In this document: piece by piece, positions 1-12,120 of the stretch | Layout of the letters: each line of letters opens with the position of its first letter | How positions within the stretch are numbered: position 1 is the stretch's first letter | Assembly (NCBI GenBank): GCA_015499995.1 | Contig: JADNRV010000043.1 | Span: forward strand, 248,001-312,000 | Source: Flammula alnicola | Taxonomy: Eukaryota > Basidiomycota > Agaricomycetes > Agaricales > Strophariaceae | Length of the DNA stretch: 64,000 nt | Direction: 5' to 3' | Position numbers and translations under genes: made by a program | The notes under the pieces: model-generated | The model's input: the letters and a program-made list of their open reading frames with translations, nothing else | What the model was told of the DNA's origin: nothing | Database searches by the model: none

Positions 1-756
1 AGACAAGATAAGAAAGATTTACCCTCAAGATATATTTTCACCCGACGCCCCGGGCCGGCGGGAACTCACACATGGAGGATGGCGAAGCGAGCCTTGCCCC
101 CGCCAAGTTGGCGGATATGTAATTATGTATCCGTTTAACCATCGAATACATAGGTCGCAACATTTTCGTTCGTTTCTTACGGCTAAAGTTATTGTAATTA
201 CTTTGGCAAGAATCAATTGGTGTGCGCCTAGAAGAGTACACAAATCGTACATTGGGACCAATGATGCTCTCACATACATACTGTCTACCGCGCCCTAACA
301 AACAAAATGCGTACGCTCCTAACAGCCTCCATTTTGTTCAATGGGGGGCAAACATAATTCTGGTCCAAACAACAGATTGTCTCGGATGAGTGTACTAGTA
401 CAGTGCTTGATGGTCCATGCATCACACACCTAAGTGGAATGACCGTATAAGGGTATATAAGATAACCATGAGGGAAAGGTAAGGTAAAGGCATGTATGAC
501 TACTGCGGCATAAGGCATAGGCATGGGTGATCGGGAATGAGGACCTTGAACAATAAATGCAGGGTTTGGAGCTCCTTGCTTGGTTTCTAGGGCGGATAGG
601 AACCTCGGGTATGACCGCACAGCATGCGTCGTTGCTTGTGGGCACCGTTACGTTCAAACTTAAAATAGGCGCCCGTGGTAATCTTTATATAAACCTTGCC
701 GGTGTCAACTTGGGGCTTGAGCTCTAACCCCCACTTTCACGCATCCGAAATTCGAG
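1..756. other. Intergenic, no gene seen
   Basis: Open frames here are short, overlap on both strands and show no recognisable domain or convincing splice structure. The last 100 bases serve as the promoter of the gene beginning at 757. Nothing else is supported. Confidence 0.6.
686..693 (+). promoter_or_regulatory. TATA box of the IFI6/27-like gene
   Basis: TATATAAA lies about 65 bases upstream of the ATG at 757, which is usual TATA-to-start-codon spacing for a fungal gene with a short leader. The assignment rests on motif and position only. Confidence 0.5.
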
Positions 757-1918
757 ATGCGGATTCTCCCTTTTCACTTGTACCTCTTTCTCTTGTCCTT
801 GTTATCTCTAGTCCATGCTGTGCCCAATTTGGCCACTAATTGTAAGTTTTGTTTAGTCCGATGCCCGATGGTAGTCTCATCTTCTGCTATGCAGTTGTTA
901 GTCAGTTCTACTGTAAGTCCTACCAACCTTTGCACTCACTCTTAGCCTAACGTCATTGCTCGGCAGTGGCCTATGATTCCTTGTTTGCTGCCATAGCCCC
1001 TCCTCCCGACTTCGACTTTTGGAAGTCAGCAGAGGATTTGGGGGACAAAGCGGTCGGCTACATAAACAAGCAACTCGAGGAAGAAAAGATCAAGTACGCT
1101 GCCGCTACAGACAAGATTCAAGAATTCCAAGAATCCATGAAGAGTCTGGTCGACAGCGCAGCAGGACTTCACATTGGCCCCAATTCCGCCCTGGATAAAC
1201 GCACCGCGGCCCTCGAGGACTTCACCCAAAAGCTATCGGTTGAAATCGACGCAGTGATCGAGGAATTGCGGTCAGAGCTCTCAGAACCCCTTCCTGAAGA
1301 TCAAACGGAACGATACAAAAGGCGCGAAGCTGTAGTCGACTTTGCTCTCGACAAGATCGAAGGTGCCCTCGTCAAGGCTTGCGGCATCTTGGGCATAGCG
1401 GATGCTGAGGCTCGAGAGAAGTTTAGTCATGTTAAGCCGCATATACGACATGTTGTTCTTGTTACCGGTGAGTTTAAACACATATACTGTTTTTCTTGTG
1501 GACATCGACTTAACTCATACTTCCGGGGGGTTAAAATGATAGGAAATCTGGCCGACCACCATCCCTACGTTGTGGATCTTATTCTCTTCACTGGGGCTAT
1601 CATGCTCATCCCTGAAGGTCTATTTCTTCGACCCCTATTAAGGGTATTTGGATTCGGGCCCCTTGGTCCTGTTAAAGGTAGATCAACTGTCCATATACCG
1701 TAACCAAAGAGGCATCTAATGCCTTTTTAGGATCTCCGGCAGCCTGGGCTCAACGTTTCTTCTTCAACGCCGCAGTCAAAGAGGGGAGCTGGTTTTCGAG
1801 GCTTCAATCCGCCGGAATGAAGTGGGTGCCTCCTGGTCTGGGAAAGAAGATAGGTATTCCAATTGGAATTGGGGCTGGAATCATCGGCGGACTATCACTG
1901 TCAGGATGCGGCCGATGA
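757..1918 (+). CDS. Secretory protein with C-terminal IFI6/IFI27 (ISG12)-like domain
   Basis: The first exon encodes a classic signal peptide (MRILPFHLYLFLLSLLSLVHA). After one or two introns (842-966, possibly with a tiny exon at 895-912) comes a Lys/Glu-rich helical region, probably coiled coil, of about 165 residues. Introns at about 1468-1540 and 1678-1730 follow. The C-terminal part has hydrophobic helices and the stretch FGFGPLGPVK/GSPAAWAQ...GSWFSRLQSAGM, which matches the Gly-rich Ifi-6-16 domain known from animal interferon-induced IFI6/IFI27. That domain acts in membranes, often mitochondrial or nuclear, in apoptosis and stress; its fungal role is unknown. The protein ends in a Gly-rich membrane-like tail. 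The stop TGA at 1916-1918 closes the frame. Domain assignment is fairly firm from the motif; function is not inferred. Confidence 0.75.
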
Positions 1919-2402
1919 TTGATGTTCCACCAGCTTGAACCCATTTTTGGTACAACTTTTATTTCGCTCAACTCTTGTAATCTTGTTTCCTCCCCCTTCA
2001 TCTTGAGAAGATAAATATTCAGCGTAATGCCAATGGATAGATAAAGATATGACAGCCTCAGGATCCGAACGGCGAAAGCGAATAGAATTATCTATCAACA
2101 TTTCGTAGTAATCAACGTGTGGCAACGTCCTCAAATAGTTAAGGACTGCTTGAGAAAACTGCTGCCCAACTGCCAGTACACCGAAACTTCTCCCTTGAAT
2201 CAGGACGTGTAATGGTTAAGGACACCAATACCTCCGGCTCCCGACAATCGCGAAGCTTGTCCGCGACTGCAAGTTTGGTCATAACGGTAATCTTCGTGTG
2301 GCGGTGATTATTTCGAACTCGGAAAAGCAAAAGATCCACCTATACGATAGCGCCATTAGTGGGGCAGTTCGACTTCTAATGAATAGAAGTATGAAGAAAG
2401 TC
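1919..2402. other. Intergenic between convergent genes
   Basis: This holds the 3' sides of the IFI6/27-like gene and of the unrecognised minus-strand gene. No coding or repeat structure is seen. Confidence 0.5.
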
Positions 2403-3374
2403 CTAATCGTCCGACGATGGGCGGAAGGCCTGGCGCAGGGCGTTTCCGCTGTTAGCAACGAAGCCGGTCACAAGCTCCCATAAGCCTATGGAAGCTGTAA
2501 GCAGGCCTAGGGATGATGGGGTGTCGCTGGAATAATCAGCAACAACATTCAAGCCATCTCTAAGGCTTTGATATGGCTGAAGATGTTGACAAGTGAGCAG
2601 CTTTCGCACACCGTGCGACGCTTTCTCGTCGATATGTCCACGTCCCTTGTGGTTGACACCCATCTCGAGCTGTAAAAGATGGGTACCGGGAAACAAAAAA
2701 GACTGTGTAGAAGGCGACGTGACCAGGTCCACGGTGGATTGATCGATGCAAAGGAGGGAAACGAAGAAAGAGAGAAGAGGGAACTGAAGGGGATGCGCCT
2801 TATTGGGGTTTTTGGAAGACAGGTTCTCGCTTGGGTTACATCGGGGAATTTTGCCAAGCGATGGATTCGACGATGAAAGTTGGCAGTCACAAGCGGAGTG
2901 AGAATTGTCCAGTAGCATCCGCGTGTCGTGAGGATGCATAAAGACATGCCATTGGTCAGAAACGCCCTTTGCATCGCTTTCTATCGCAACCAAAGGTAAG
3001 TCGATTGGTAGTCGGGCATTTACTCCGGGTCTAGAGTCTGGAGTCCATTCCCAAGGATTACTGTTGCGGACGAGGTCAGAAGTTTCTGAAAGTGGTGAAG
3101 ACTCTGCATATGAGCTGGAATTCGAGTGCGGAGGCCTTCTGTCGCTGGCTCCGCTTTCGAAGTCAATGGCAGAAATTGTGAAGTCAGTGGGTGCCGAAAA
3201 ATCTGAAGATTGGCTGGGACTTGGAGGCGCAGAGGACGGATTTGGGAAAATGTAGACGGCAGATTCAACAAGATGAAAAGAATTGTCCCATGTGTTGCTG
3301 GCTGTGGCTTCTTGTTCTTGAGAGCGCTCACGGGAGATAGATTGCTGTGGCTGAGGAACATAGTACTGTGACAT
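2403..3374 (-). CDS. Unrecognised Ser/Pro-rich protein
   Basis: A single open frame of about 323 codons begins at MSQYYVPQPQQ; a longer start ten codons upstream (3404) is possible. The first half is rich in Ser, Pro, Asp and Glu, with short aromatic patches such as NPWEWTPDSRPG, and looks disordered. The second half contains a hydrophobic stretch and ends in LRQAFRPSSDD. No domain is recognised. Length, lack of stops and biased composition argue for a real gene, but the less regular second half (from about 2,800 downward) may include unrecognised introns. It lies convergent to the IFI6/27-like gene and divergent from the seven-helix gene. Confidence 0.45.
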   Translation of the reverse strand: MSQYYVPQPQQSISRERSQEQEATASNTWDNSFHLVESAVYIFPNPSSAPPSPSQSSDFSAPTDFTISAIDFESGASDRRPPHSNSSSYAESSPLSETSDLVRNSNPWEWTPDSRPGVNARLPIDLPLVAIESDAKGVSDQWHVFMHPHDTRMLLDNSHSACDCQLSSSNPSLGKIPRCNPSENLSSKNPNKAHPLQFPLLSFFVSLLCIDQSTVDLVTSPSTQSFLFPGTHLLQLEMGVNHKGRGHIDEKASHGVRKLLTCQHLQPYQSLRDGLNVVADYSSDTPSSLGLLTASIGLWELVTGFVANSGNALRQAFRPSSDD

Positions 3375-4476
3375 GATGGTCGTTGCACACAAGAGAGCCA
3401 TCACGACATCGGTAAAGAGCGCTGACTGCTTGCATCATTCCCCTTATAATCCCCACGCTCTCTTTGGCGGTCGTGCCTTCGTTTTCACCGAACTTCACCC
3501 TTACTTACATATCTTAATATGGTTAACGTTTAATCTCAACTCATATCTTCATGAACCATGCACATATCAGAGGAGTACTAAATGCAATAACATGCATACA
3601 TTTTACGCGGACCTTTGCTTTGAGCAAGTTTGGGGAAGGTGAGTACCACCAGAATCCTCCAATATTACTGGATAGAACGCTCATGAATTCGTCATCACAT
3701 AGAAGTCGTACGTGGCTAACCAAGGCGTCAACTCTGTTGGCTGGTCACAACTTGCGAAAGGATAACTTACACGATTTTCAGCCCTATTGCCAATGTTATA
3801 ATGGAAAGACGACAATCCAATGCCTGCATCACAGATTTCTTAGTAACGCCCATCAACTTGTTGAGTCGGATCATCAACTCGGTGCAGTCAATCCTCATCT
3901 TGTGAAATTGAGAGGTCTATGGTCCTGCGATATTCGAGGAACAAAAGCATATCCTGGGACTTCTTGCTATCCAAAAGATGTTCTCAGGTGCATCGCAATG
4001 CAACTCTTCGGACAATCTTACAATCATACAAGCTCGACCGTGCATTGCTGTGGACCTTCTCTACCATGATATCAAGGTACAGCGTACCCCGCAGAGTGGT
4101 ACAGTGCTATCAGCCTTAGCTGCGATCAACTATATTGTCGAGAAAACAGTCCTTTATTTATCCTGCTTCCATAAAGCCAACACAAAGCACGAGGTCTACC
4201 AATCCCCTTGAGGCCATCTCGGAAGCAGCGTCGGGCGACGCTATCTGCATTTGCTGTGTCGTCAGCGGTCTGGTTACTCAACAATCACGCCGGCCTGATC
4301 TAATGCGAGGACAGACACTATATTATACCGATATTTTCTGACCCAGGTATTCCTCTTGTTCTCTCCAGTGTGCTTGTGTACTGACCTTCGTTGTCGGCCA
4401 GTTCTTTGAGTTTTCGAAATCTGCTGGGCGGTCAGCAGTATGATCTAGCGGGACTACATCTACTCAAGGATCAGTT
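3375..4476. other. Intergenic, divergent promoter region
   Basis: About 1.1 kb separates two divergently read genes. A plus-strand open frame of 172 codons at 3551-4069 has no domain, no codon regularity and no splice context, so it is not called. TATA-like CCTTATAATC near 3441 could serve the minus-strand gene. Confidence 0.45.
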
Positions 4477-6122
4477 ATGGCACCTGTTCTCATCAGTCGT
4501 ACGTTCATCGCTATACCTCGAAGACCACACTTTTATTGACATTACTATCCCATATTTTAGGGGCGACTCAAGCGGATTTGGGTCGGGAAGGACCCACTCT
4601 CCTAGATGTCTGGATATTTTTCAATCTCGTCGTTAATGATGTGTTATTACCTCTCCTCGTCGCCACATTCTTGTTCTCGAAGCGTGCGAAGAGGCATCCC
4701 ACCCTTGTCAATCTTTGCATCACTTGGATATTCTCAGGGGAGTTTTCTGTACTTTTGTGAGTTTTTTAGATCTCGTGGCATATTATCGAGTTTTCCTCAT
4801 GACTGCAAAATCACGTATAGATTTTATGCCAAACAACATGTCGGTCCTGAACCCACTAAGGGTTTGTGTGTAGCTCAAGCTTCCTTGCTGTACGGAATTA
4901 CTCCGATGTAAGGACATCTCTTCCATACCTACAAATACTTCAGCCTGACTGACTCTTTATGATAGGTGGTCTGTATCCGTTTTCATGCTTTTCTGGTATA
5001 TGACCATTGCTATCTGCGGCGATCGCGCGAAGAGTGTAATTTGCACTTATAAGCTAATTTTCGTATGTCAGCCTTCCTTTTCTCTGCTAATCCAGGTTTC
5101 CTAACTTATTTCCCCACATAAGATGCTCGCCTCTCCCTATATCGTTCAGTTCTCCTTTAGCTTGGCCGCGTTAATTGTGTGTCTCCATAATTTCATACTC
5201 TGGAATTCGATCATATGTTAACTCTTTATCTTCATCTCAGATTTCTGTGGGCCATCCAGATAAAGTTGCCCGTGCCCTGCGGTACTTCTATTGCGCCCTC
5301 GACTTCCCATCACTGTTCGTTCTTGCTCATTTGGCTGGCTGGCTAGTGCTTCTCTGACAGTGCATTTTTATACAGGTCCTTGGCGATGTCCACATTCACC
5401 CTGATTATGTGCATTGGTATTATTGCCCTCGAAGGTGGGTTTCTTTCGTTCTCAAGATTCTTTGATTATTGTTGATTTTCTCTTTTCATAGTCCACCTTG
5501 GTATGCAGTTATACCGTAACTGGCGCTGCCTTCGCAATGCGGGCAAATGCAATGGCGTCGACTTTCAGTTCTTTCTAAGGGTATTGACTTTTGGTGGATA
5601 CGTTGCCTTCGGCATGGTGTAAGCACAACAACAACACCGTCTGTGGATACTATCGTGGCTAACGTTTATCTAGTATGAACTTGGTGTCAATGTTTGTCCC
5701 GAGCAGCGTTGTTCCAGACATGTATGCTGCTACAGGTAAATTTTATTTTACAAAGATATCTCCAGACTAATACGTCCATTAAAATAGCTGGAACGGCCGT
5801 CTTTCTCGTCTTTGGCACACAAGCTGTATGTCTGGAATTATTTGGCTCGATCTAAATATGCTTACCGTTGATATAGGATGTCATTCGTGTGTGGTGTTTC
5901 TGGCTTCCACCGGTCGAGGAACCCCAAGAGCCCGACCCGGCCTGCGCGCTTGAGAGGAATTCTTTCTGGCGTCGATCAGAACCCAACTTTGGCAAGGATG
6001 TGGCCGACCGATTTGCAGATCTACCGCCACCTCCTCCACCAAAGTCTAAAGAGTATCTCATGAGTATTGGGACAGAAATAACTCAAAACGCAGAAACAAA
6101 GAAGCCGTGTGCATTCGCTTGA
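4477..6122 (+). CDS. Seven-helix (GPCR-like) membrane protein of the orphan Agaricomycete type
   Basis: A short first exon (4477-4498, MAPVLIS) splices to 4561. Around nine small introns follow, with exon joins that restore frame throughout (4756/4821 and 4910/4967 are examples). The joined protein has seven hydrophobic segments: one after LLDVWIFFNLVVNDVLL, then ITWIFSGEFSVLLFY, SLLYGITPMWSVSVF, YIVQFSFSLAALIV, STFTLIMCIGIIALE, FFLRVLTFGGYVAF, and a last one near TAGTAVFLVFGTQ. The tail is cytoplasmic, Pro-rich and ends ETKKPCAFA. The GPEPTKGLCVAQASLLYG segment is typical of a large, uncharacterised membrane family in mushrooms. It does not carry clear STE3 pheromone-receptor features, so a sensory GPCR role is only an inference. 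The stop TGA is at 6120-6122. Confidence 0.75.
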
Positions 6123-6434
6123 CACAAATTCCACCGATTTGGGCCGCATCGCCCGTGAAGCTTTGAAGTTTCATTGGCTTCGCAACGTTGGCAGTCGGCC
6201 AATACATACTTGAGTTATTTTGGAGGCCTGACAGAGGGCGCATACTTTTGATAGTGTCTTCAAAGGGGGGAGCTGCGGATCGAACATAGACAATACTACG
6301 TTCCAAGTCGGGAGTAGAAATAAACCGATGATTATATGAACAGCAAGTCTATGTTTACAAGATATGTCTACTGATACAGAACAACAGCGGAAAGCGATGG
6401 ACTTCATTACTCTCTACACAACTGGCAAAATTGC

Positions 6435-9400
6435 TCATTGGGAAGTATCCATTTCGCTGCCGGTAGGCAACTCTGCTGGGGGGTTTATAACTGTAGGTTT
6501 TTTCCGCCTCTCCGTTAAGAATTCTTCGATCCGAACCTTCAGTTCTGGGACTACGGAAGAAGATACATGTTGAGAACGAATGGATCGCAAATGCAAAGGA
6601 ATCAACCAACCAGGAACCACCTCTTCAATTGTGAGAGGTGCACGATTGAACGGGTCTTTCGAGTCCGACAACAGATGAGACTTGATGGTCGCTCGGTCAA
6701 GAATTGTTTTTGAAGATGGTAAAAGAACTGGATCCCGCATCACTGTGAACATCAACGGATCTATGACATGGTAACATTAGTTAAAAGGCGAGCACGAGAT
6801 AAAGAAGAGACGCACCTAAGAACTCGTCAGGAACTTCGCCGAGGTCTTCCTCAGCTTCCAAAGCAGCCTTCGCCTCTTCAACCTTCTCCACAAATGCTCG
6901 CAACGTTGCAATCTCGGTTTCACTCTTAATGCCGCGTCTGATCGCAATGTCTGCCGCCCGGTCGAAAAGTTCCTTCGTGTAACTACGCCCGTCACCCGCG
7001 ACAGATTGAATAAACTGTGCCTGGTCGCTCAAATTGAGGAACACTTGAATGATGTCACTAAGCAGGACTCGAGGGTTGAACTTGAGTTTCTCGGGCTCGC
7101 GGACCTTTAGGTCCTGGCACCTTGGTCCTACCAGGGCCTCTAGGTTATAGTCTAACATGGCAGCAAGACGGTCGACAATCTCAGGCATCATGAATGGTGC
7201 CTTGGTCTCAGCGGTGAAAATCTTGAGGAGCTCGACTGTCGAACGACCGAGAGTGGTATAACCAGAGGCATGACGTTCCAATGAGCGTAGGGTGCCTTCG
7301 CGTTCCCGCCGATACTCCAGCGGTTTCGCTGCCCAGGCGGCCTTATCGTCCATCTCCACTTGGATGTTGTGGATCTGCGTAAGCTCGCTCAGAGACTCGT
7401 CCATGAGGTAGGTGACATCGTTGATCATGAGATTGACAAAGCGGACGAATTTGTCGACGTTTCTACAAAGCCTCTTAGTAGCTAGAAAAAAGGTGAAGCT
7501 GATGATACACACCGCGCTTCAATGTTGAGAGCCTCTCGGTGAGTTGGGTTATTCCAAACAACCTTGAGAATGTACGAAATGTTTCGCCTGTAAAATTTAG
7601 ACGTTTCCTACAAACTCCATCTGGAATAAACAACGAACCTGGCATCTGAAGATATTGGTGGTTAGCCAAACACTTCGAGAGAGAAATTATTAATACTTAC
7701 TGAATTTATCGTAGAACTGCGAGCTAGCACCTGTCTGCTCAACCTCTGTTTGTAATATCAAGAGTCAGACCGCTGCAGCGGAAAAAATCGCGTGTACATA
7801 CCGATGTAGAAATGCATCAATGCAGGCATGAGGTGCTTTAGAGCCATCGGGTGTGAATTCAACATGTTCCCCAGAATGCCGTTCCGCTCGCGACCATAAC
7901 CCCATATACTCATAAAAAGCACCTGAAGAGAGACGAAAGTCAGACAATGGTAATTATCAAGTATGTCAACAAGACGCACATCATTTATTTTTGACTTCAA
8001 GAACGGATTTTTGATATACCATGTTGAGGTCAAGAAGGTCAAAACAAAGGTCATGAGCTCTACTTTTCCGGCAAGCTCGAATTTATCTGGAGAAGTCCTA
8101 TAAATGTGTATATCAGTAACGCATTCATTAAGTGGCTTCACACGACACTCACTGGACTGCAAAAAATAGATAATTAACGATATCCTCAACGATGTACTCT
8201 GGAAGCACTCTGAAGGACATAGACACTTCTTGAGGCAGCGGCAATCTGATCAAAAGGAAGAAAAAAATCAGACTTTCACTACGAAACGATGCACACAGTA
8301 GGTCACGTACTGTACAAGCGGGTTGGGATGCGTCTTCTTAGGATCAACCTGCCTAATGAGCCAGGTGGATAGGAAGTTGGTAAAACCGATGGACCTGAAC
8401 GTCATATCCGGATCCAGCAATCCTGCGTCGTAAGCCAACTGTTGCGCCCTAATCTTTGCTTGTTCGTTTTTAACATGCTTGATCGCTGCCTCAGTACGGG
8501 CTTGTAAAGGCGACTTTGAAAATTTATAAGCTGCAATGTCAAAACATTTCGGATGGAAAGCATACCCCCATCCATGAACCATCACCGTTGAGCATATCAA
8601 GGTGTCTTTGAAGTTCATCTATATGTTTGCTCAAGTCGTTGTAAGTTTGGATCGTACGAAGGTAACCATAATGGCTCATAGCAATGGCAAGGTAGAAGAT
8701 GTCGGAGATGAAATTAGGAGCTGGAGCTGGAGATTTGGCACCCATTAATTTAATAAAATCAGATTTCGATGATTCTTGCGCACCATCTGGTGTCTTATTC
8801 TCTTCCTCCCACTTCTGGGCTTCTTCACTTGTTGCTTTGATGCGCGTTTCGTCGCTTACGTCAATACGGGATGAATGTGCGTAGAACAATGGATCTATGC
8901 GGTCCATCTGAAAGGTGCTGAGTTTAGATGATCGTTCAGGAATCGCAAAAAAAGAAGTTGCCTTGGAATAATTGGCATCCATGAACGGCTCAGCAAATCG
9001 CAGCAAAATGCTTTGCATATTCAGCATGAAACTATCGGAAGCAACCGTCGCCGGATCAACCTTGCAAATTGCCATGAGCATTTCGATCACGAGTAAACAG
9101 GTATAGCATACTCACCTGCATTCCAGCCCGCTTGACATTCAAGGAAACTACACGGGCAAAGTATTCCAGAACAGCTTCTCGTGATTCAGCAGATGCCCTG
9201 ACAAGAGTGTTAAAGACCTGAAACAGGGAAGTCTGCAAAAAATAAAAGGCGTAAGCTCGAATGGCAGCTGCATCGAAATAAACGCAGACCTGCAAACTTT
9301 TGAGCGTTCCTCTCAGACTGGCGTAAGTCGACTCAATATCATCTCTTGAGCGTCTTTCGGGTTCCGAAAAATATGTCAAGGCAATTTTTGGCTGAAAGCC

Positions 9401-10960
9401 GATATGAAGGAGGGCATAATGGGGATAAAACGCAGAAACATACCCATTCCGGGAAGAACACCCCCAATCGAAGTAGTGGACCAAAAAGAGAAACTGTCTC
9501 GAAATTAGCAGCAGTAGCTTCCTTTGGATTCCATTCCTCCATCCTTGTGATCATCGATGCGATGCTTTTAATTGACACAAGGACTTCCAGTCCACTGATA
9601 ACGCCGCGCCAGCTGGCATCACTGCCACCCAGGCCCTCTGGTCGGAACAGGGACTCATGGAAGAGCAATCCGCGAACAACTGGCCCCAGAACATCATCCA
9701 GCTCGTTGTCAGGTTCGAAACGGCGTGCAAAGTCTTGCAGGAATTGCTCGATATCGGAGGGCGAGAGTGTATTTTGACCGTTCGATGAATTGGAAAGAAG
9801 AGGGGCGGAAAGTGCAGAGAGAGAAAGCAGGGGTCCGACGAGCTCGGCTGGTCCCAGAACTCGACTGAAGATGCATATTTTAGTGAGCGAGAAATATATT
9901 GAATCGGAGGCACGAACCCGGATGGTTGAGGGAACATTTCAGGCTCTTGCAGGATATACCCAGAGTAACTAATCACTAGTGTTCGCACTTTCTCCAATAG
10001 ATCGAGAGCTTTGAGGCTATCCGATGGAACGTATCCCTAGAGAATGGAATACCGAGTTAATAGAAGCATACAAAAAAAGGCCAAGGCGATTGACCTTCTT
10101 CATAACAGCAGATCGCGCAGTATTCAACCTCTTCCAGCATCCCACAAGATATTCAAAGACTGTTTGCTGGGGAGGAAGGGACACCAAGACCGGAAGATAA
10201 TCTAATTCATCCCTTTATTGAGAATAGATGAGCCATTGCTTTGCCGAATTAAATTAGGTAAATGCTCACGTCATGTTCTGTGGGTTGAGCTCAAGTCTAG
10301 TAATCAACAATCGGTCGACCATATCAATAGAAAGCTTTCCGTCGGCTTAATCGTGGAAAATGTCAGAATGCGAACAAACGCGTGATGATCATCAGTCAGA
10401 ATTACTCACTACTAGCGCCCTCTTCCGCCAACTCTAGGGCCAAGTGCTTCAGCCACACGATTTCGTAGCCACTCTTCTCGGCTACATCTTGCTAAAGATA
10501 TGAATATTATGTTAGCGAAATTATTATTTATGAAGTGGCACGAAGTAAGAGAAATTATACATACGTTTAGGGTGACTTTCAAGACTTCTTGCATCGTATC
10601 GTGCTCCCATGCTTCAAGATCTAGCTTGGCAGCAGCAGTTTTCTTCTTTGTTAATCCAGAAGCTGGTCGTGGAGGCGTAGGTGCTACAGGGGCAGCGGGA
10701 GCAGACGGGCGAGGGATCGGCTTGGGCTTAGGAGCAGCAGGAGGCGGTGGGCTGGGTGCACTCGGGGTAGAAGTACCAGACGTTCTCGACGATGACGCGG
10801 CCACATTTTCCAGCTTTGCAAGTCTCTTCAGACGAATCTATTAAGAATCAAAACCAAAGACAAAATAGAAAAACCAGTCAGTTTCTTTCAAATGTTCTGG
10901 TTGGTCATAGGGACATACGCGATCGGCGTCATCCTGGGGTGTTGGCACGTTGTCGCTCAT
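6435..10960 (-). CDS. UFD2: Ubiquitin chain elongation factor E4 (UFD2/UBE4 family, U-box)
   Basis: UFD2 extends ubiquitin chains on substrates handled by Cdc48 and acts in the ubiquitin-fusion degradation pathway. The first exon reads MSDNVPTPQDDADR and splices (about 10917/10830) to IRLKRLAKLENVAASSSRTS, the usual UFD2 N-terminus, followed by a Pro/Ala-rich linker. Many small exons then build the Ufd2P core, including DPDMTFRSIGFTNFLSTWLI, RVLPEYIVEDIVNYLFFAV and NISYILKVVWNNPTHREALN. The last exons carry the U-box, DPLMFTVMRDPVLLPSSKT through SKDPFNRAPLTIEEVVP, and end at SEMDTSQ. Size (about 1,050 residues) suits the family. It is divergent from the bL35 gene, with 220 bases between starts. 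The roughly 310 bases below its stop (6123-6434) hold no gene and form a 3'-3' junction. Confidence 0.93.
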
Positions 10961-11180
10961 GGCGGAGCAGTCGTAAATGGCGTCTATAAAGCAAACTGGG
11001 TCGTGAGGTTATAGCTGTGTGTTGTAGAAAAAGCAAGGAAAGTTGGGCCTGTCAATGTTGTAGTAAACTGAAGATCTTGAATCAGCCGCATAGTTTGCGG
11101 GAGTATAATTGAACTCACGTGCCACCCCCATTTCGTTTCGCTCACGTCGAAGTCAGTCTCTTCATCCTCCGTCGTAACAA

Positions 11181-11555
11181 ATGTTCTCCGTCGGGCGCAA
11201 GCTGCTGTGGACAGCCCAGTCATGTCTCCGAACATCTACCCCATCACTTCCCCGACTCTTCTCAACGACCTCAGTGGCTGAAGCGGGCTACAAAATGAAA
11301 TCGCATTCAGGCGCAAAAAAACGTTGGCGGTCACTGGCTTCCGGTTCCTCATTCAAACGCGTACGTTGGGGTGGTTCAAGTCTTCATGAGCCCAGCTGAT
11401 ATTTCCTGCATCTCTAACAGGGCAAAGCCGGACACTCACATATGAACGTCTCGAAGCCTCCTGCACGAAAGAACAGGCTGAGCCAAACCGCGTATTCGAC
11501 TTCTACACAAACGCATAAGCTCAAAAAGCTGCTGCTACCCTACGGATCTGGTTAG
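11181..11555 (+). CDS. MRPL35: Mitochondrial large-subunit ribosomal protein bL35m
   Basis: Two exons (11181-11360 and 11421-11555) encode about 104 residues. An Arg/Ser/Thr-rich, acid-free N-terminus (MFSVGRKLLWTAQ...LFSTTSVAEA) is a mitochondrial presequence. The mature part, KMKSHSGAKKRWRSLASGSS, FKR/GKAGHSH and SKPPARKNRL, matches the bacterial L35 pattern of a basic KxKSHSGAKKRF block followed by a conserved basic GKxxxxH segment. It binds rRNA in the mitoribosome near the exit region. It shares a short divergent promoter with UFD2. The stop TAG is at 11553-11555. Confidence 0.9.
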
Positions 11556-12120
11556 ATATACAATATTATACGTCTTTGGCGACGTTGATAATAATGGTAT
11601 GCTTTGACGCGTATTGTCGCTTGCACCTATATTGACCATTCCATTTCTTCCTCAGATGAAATAGACAAAAACATTTAAAACATTCCTGTTGCACCTCCGT
11701 AAAGCCACGAAGTCAAACCAAAAGAGTGCCTCCGTAGAAGCCGCCTCTTCTTCATGACCGCGTTTTGCAACCCTATCAAGACCGAGATGCACTTCTGTCC
11801 GGGGAGGTGTCGGCGACACCAGTACACACCGTTCCATGCCGGCGGTTATGGCGGTTCTTTGTTCAGATAACCTTGACTACTTATCCAGTGTTGGCCATAG
11901 CTTGAGCGTCGAGGTAATGTAATTCATTTCATTTGGCTATTGAAAGTCCGTTTCTATAATACAGTCTGCGGTTCTATGGAATACAATGCTGGAGGTATGA
12001 GTGAGCGATTTGGTATACCTGCGTTTGGTGCTATTGCTAGAGAAACAGAAGCAAGAATTCAATCCTTTCGGTTGAGTATCATGTCGGCCGTGTGATCAAT
12101 AAGGTTTTTGTCTTGGTGCT
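11556..12120. other. Intergenic between convergent genes
   Basis: The 3' flanks of bL35m and the phosphatase meet here. A minus-strand frame at 11652-11837 has no support. No repeat is seen. Confidence 0.5.

Noticed and set aside
3551..4069. 172-codon open frame on the plus strand
   Set aside because: No domain, odd composition, and it overlaps the leader region of the seven-helix gene. Long stop-free frames occur by chance at this base composition.
4477..6122. STE3-type pheromone receptor
   Set aside because: Seven helices are present, but the conserved STE3 residues and any nearby pheromone precursor with its CaaX end are not seen. It resembles another mushroom membrane family.
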